This document shows, in pieces, positions 5,473-7,129 of a stretch of DNA of 7,129 nucleotides (positions are counted from its first letter, which is position 1; every line of letters begins with the position of its first letter). Position numbers and translations under genes: made by a program. The notes below the pieces were generated by a model. The model was given only the letters and a program-made list of their open reading frames with translations. It did no database searches and was not told the origin of the DNA. The DNA lies in NCBI GenBank assembly GCA_021807965.1, contig JAKBCI010000087.1, forward strand, positions 1 through 7,129, given 5' to 3'. The DNA comes from Actinomycetes bacterium. GTDB taxonomy: Bacteria > Actinomycetota > Acidimicrobiia > Acidimicrobiales > RAAP-2.

Positions 5473-6708
5473 CTATCCGAACATCGAGACGGCGCTGTCG
5501 AGCGCTTCGAGCAGCACGTCGGTATCGGCGAGCGTTGAGTAAGGACCGAACGAGGCCCGCGCGGTGGCCGCGAGTCCGAAGCGTCGCATGAGCGGTTTGG
5601 CGCAGTGGTGCCCCGGACGAACGCAGACGCCAAACTGGTCGAGCACCTGAGCGACGTCGTGGGGGTGTACGCCCTCGACGTCCACACTCAGCACGCCGCT
5701 TCGGTCGTCGGCACTGGCCGGCCCGATGATGCGCACCCGACCGTTGAATCGCTCGGCGATGCGTTGTAGCGCGTCACTGGTGAGACGCTGCTCGTGGGCC
5801 ACGAGGTTCTCCATGCCCAGACCCTCGAGATAGCGAATGGCGGCATCGAGCCCCGCGGTCTCGGCGATGGGCGGAGTGCCGGCCTCGAACCGGCTCGGCC
5901 CGTCGGCGGGTACGTAGCCGTCCAGGCGAACGTCGGCGATCATGCCGCCACCGCCGAGAAACGGCGGCATCGACTCCAAGATGGCCGCGCGACTCCACAG
6001 GACGCCAAGCCCCGTCGGACCGAGCATCTTGTGTGCTGAAAAGCAGAGAAAGTCGACGTCGGTAGCGACGACGTCAGTGGGCTGGTGGCCGACTGACTGC
6101 GCGGCGTCCACGGCCACCAGGGCGCCTCGCTCGTGGGCGGCGCGCGCCAGCTCGGCGACCGGATTACGGGTGCCCAACACGTTGGAGGTGGCGGTGAACG
6201 AGAAGAGCTTTACGCCCTCGAACAGGCGGTCCAAGCTCGTCAGGTCGAGCCGGAACGCGTCGGTGACCGGAACGAAACGCACCTCGATGCCGTGGGTACT
6301 GCGGAGCTGGAACCACGGGACGATGTTGGCGTGGTGCTCCATCTCGGTAACGAGCACCACGTCACCCGGCTGGAGGTTGGCGGCGCCCCACGACTTGGCG
6401 AGCAGGTTGAAGGACTCCGTGGTGTTCTTGGTAAAGACGATTTCGTTGGCGCCACCGGGGGCGTGGATGAACCGTGCCACCGAGGCACGGGCACCCTCGT
6501 AGACGTCAGTCGCTTCGACCGCGGTTTGGTAGACCCCGCGGTGGACGTTCGCGTGGTGCAGCGTGTAGTACCGGTCCATCGCCTCGATGACCGAGCGAGG
6601 CGGCAACGTCGACGACGCCGAGTCGAGGTACGTGATAGGTCGTCCATTGATGACGCGGCCGAGCAGCGGGGTGTCCACGCGTACCCGTCGCGGATCGAAC
6701 GCGCTCAT
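5473..6708 (-). CDS. sufS: SufS cysteine desulfurase
   Basis: SufS is a PLP enzyme that converts L-cysteine to L-alanine and holds the sulfur as an enzyme persulfide for SufU. The 411-residue length is normal for class-V aminotransferase-fold type II desulfurases. Visible features are the YLDSASST start of the fold (27-34), EMEHHANIVPW (122-132) with the PLP-stacking histidine, VDAAQS (200-205) with D201 and Q204 contacting the cofactor, and SAHKMLGPTG (224-233) with the PLP lysine K227. RPGHHCAKPLM (364-374) carries the catalytic C369. The RPGHHC context and the neighbouring sufU mark it as the SufU-dependent SufS kind rather than IscS. Its ATG overlaps the stop of the upstream sufC by 4 nt (ATGA), so the two are probably translationally coupled. 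No active-site residue is missing. Confidence 0.97.
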   Translation of the reverse strand: MSAFDPRRVRVDTPLLGRVINGRPITYLDSASSTLPPRSVIEAMDRYYTLHHANVHRGVYQTAVEATDVYEGARASVARFIHAPGGANEIVFTKNTTESFNLLAKSWGAANLQPGDVVLVTEMEHHANIVPWFQLRSTHGIEVRFVPVTDAFRLDLTSLDRLFEGVKLFSFTATSNVLGTRNPVAELARAAHERGALVAVDAAQSVGHQPTDVVATDVDFLCFSAHKMLGPTGLGVLWSRAAILESMPPFLGGGGMIADVRLDGYVPADGPSRFEAGTPPIAETAGLDAAIRYLEGLGMENLVAHEQRLTSDALQRIAERFNGRVRIIGPASADDRSGVLSVDVEGVHPHDVAQVLDQFGVCVRPGHHCAKPLMRRFGLAATARASFGPYSTLADTDVLLEALDSAVSMFG

Positions 6709-7129
6709 CGGACGACGGACCGCCAGGCGTCGTAGCCGTCGAGCTCAATGGCCGCAGCAATCTCTACGCCGCCACTGTGAACGATCTGTCCGTCGACAAG
6801 GATGTGAACGTGGTCGGGCTCGATCTCTTCGAGCAACTTGACGTAGTGAGTGACGACGACGGTGCCCATGTCAGGGTGCTGCTCGCGAACCGTGCGCACG
6901 CCGCGAGCGACGACGCGCAGCGCGTCGATGTCGAGGCCGGAGTCGGTCTCGTCGAGCAGCGCGATCACCGGTTCGAGCAGGGCCATCTGCAGCACCTCGT
7001 TGCGCTTGCGTTCGCCACCAGAGAAACCGTCATTCAGGTGGCGCTCGGCGAAGGCGGGGTCCATGCCCAGTCGGTCCATCCATTCGGCGAGATCGAGTCG
7101 AACCTCGAGCACCGAGAGCTCGCTCAGTC
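6705..7129 (-). CDS. sufC: SufC, second and canonical copy (N-terminus outside window)
   Basis: This is the C-terminal 140 residues of a SufC ATPase; the frame stays open to the window edge, so the real start lies beyond 7129. Visible motifs are the signature region HLNDGFSGGERKRNEVLQMA, Walker B VIALLDETDSGLDIDAL, H-loop VVTHYVKLL and the family ending VHSGGVEIAAAIELDGYDAW. These match typical SufC closely, more so than the copy at 2917-3648. Walker A and the Q-loop are not in the window. The GTG codon at 7112 is internal: the residues just upstream, LSELSVLEVRLDLAEW, read smoothly into the domain. The stop overlaps the sufS start (ATGA), making a sufC-sufS-sufU operon. By analogy with other suf operons, sufB may lie further upstream, but that is not seen here. 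Confidence 0.95.
   Translation of the reverse strand, partial: LSELSVLEVRLDLAEWMDRLGMDPAFAERHLNDGFSGGERKRNEVLQMALLEPVIALLDETDSGLDIDALRVVARGVRTVREQHPDMGTVVVTHYVKLLEEIEPDHVHILVDGQIVHSGGVEIAAAIELDGYDAWRSVVR

Noticed and set aside
5942..6735. Two plus-strand open frames of about 190-200 codons opposite sufS
   Set aside because: GC-rich DNA often leaves such antisense frames open; the SufS frame contains every active-site motif.
6705..7112. Complete small ATPase beginning at the GTG at 7112
   Set aside because: The frame continues open to the window edge, and the residues upstream fit SufC; it is a gene cut by the window.

Overview
The window is GC-rich bacterial chromosome. It uses GTG starts, has strongly G/C-biased third codon positions and overlapping stop/start codons, and carries an actinobacterial-type set: a SufU-type (not IscU) Fe-S scaffold, a Rieske ferredoxin inside the suf operon, and an LCP cell-wall ligase with a Thr-rich tail. 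This points to Actinomycetota. I lean towards Acidimicrobiia or a relative, but that placement is inference from gene content only. The window is almost completely coding, and no stretch over 300 bases lacks a gene.

Layout. 1-115: an ambiguous gene end or very short ORF, then a small GC-rich hairpin. 116-469 (+): a four-cysteine protein of unknown function. 466-1290 (-): a crotonase-fold enzyme resembling dienoyl-CoA isomerase (ECH1), meeting its neighbour tail to tail with a 4-nt overlap. 1291-1370: a short divergent promoter region. 1371-3648 (+): sufD, a Rieske ferredoxin and a divergent sufC, joined by two GTGA stop/start overlaps. 3674-5014 (+): an LCP (LytR-CpsA-Psr) membrane protein, probably with its own promoter and a leaderless message. 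4984-7129 (-): a second suf block running the other way, in the order sufC (second copy, cut by the window edge), sufS, sufU. Its last gene overlaps the 3' end of the LCP gene by 31 nt.

How the genes work together. SufS takes sulfur from cysteine and passes it to SufU. SufC ATPases with SufD (and SufB, not in this window) form the scaffold on which Fe-S clusters are built. The Rieske protein is a plausible electron carrier for this process or a client of it. The LCP protein acts outside the membrane, attaching glycopolymers to peptidoglycan, and the crotonase belongs to fatty acyl-CoA metabolism; neither has an obvious link to Fe-S assembly.

The most notable feature is the split of the suf genes into two convergent operons, each with its own sufC. 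The copy next to sufD has diverged around the ABC signature. I see no evidence for a wholly new system, mobile element, CRISPR array or RNA gene.
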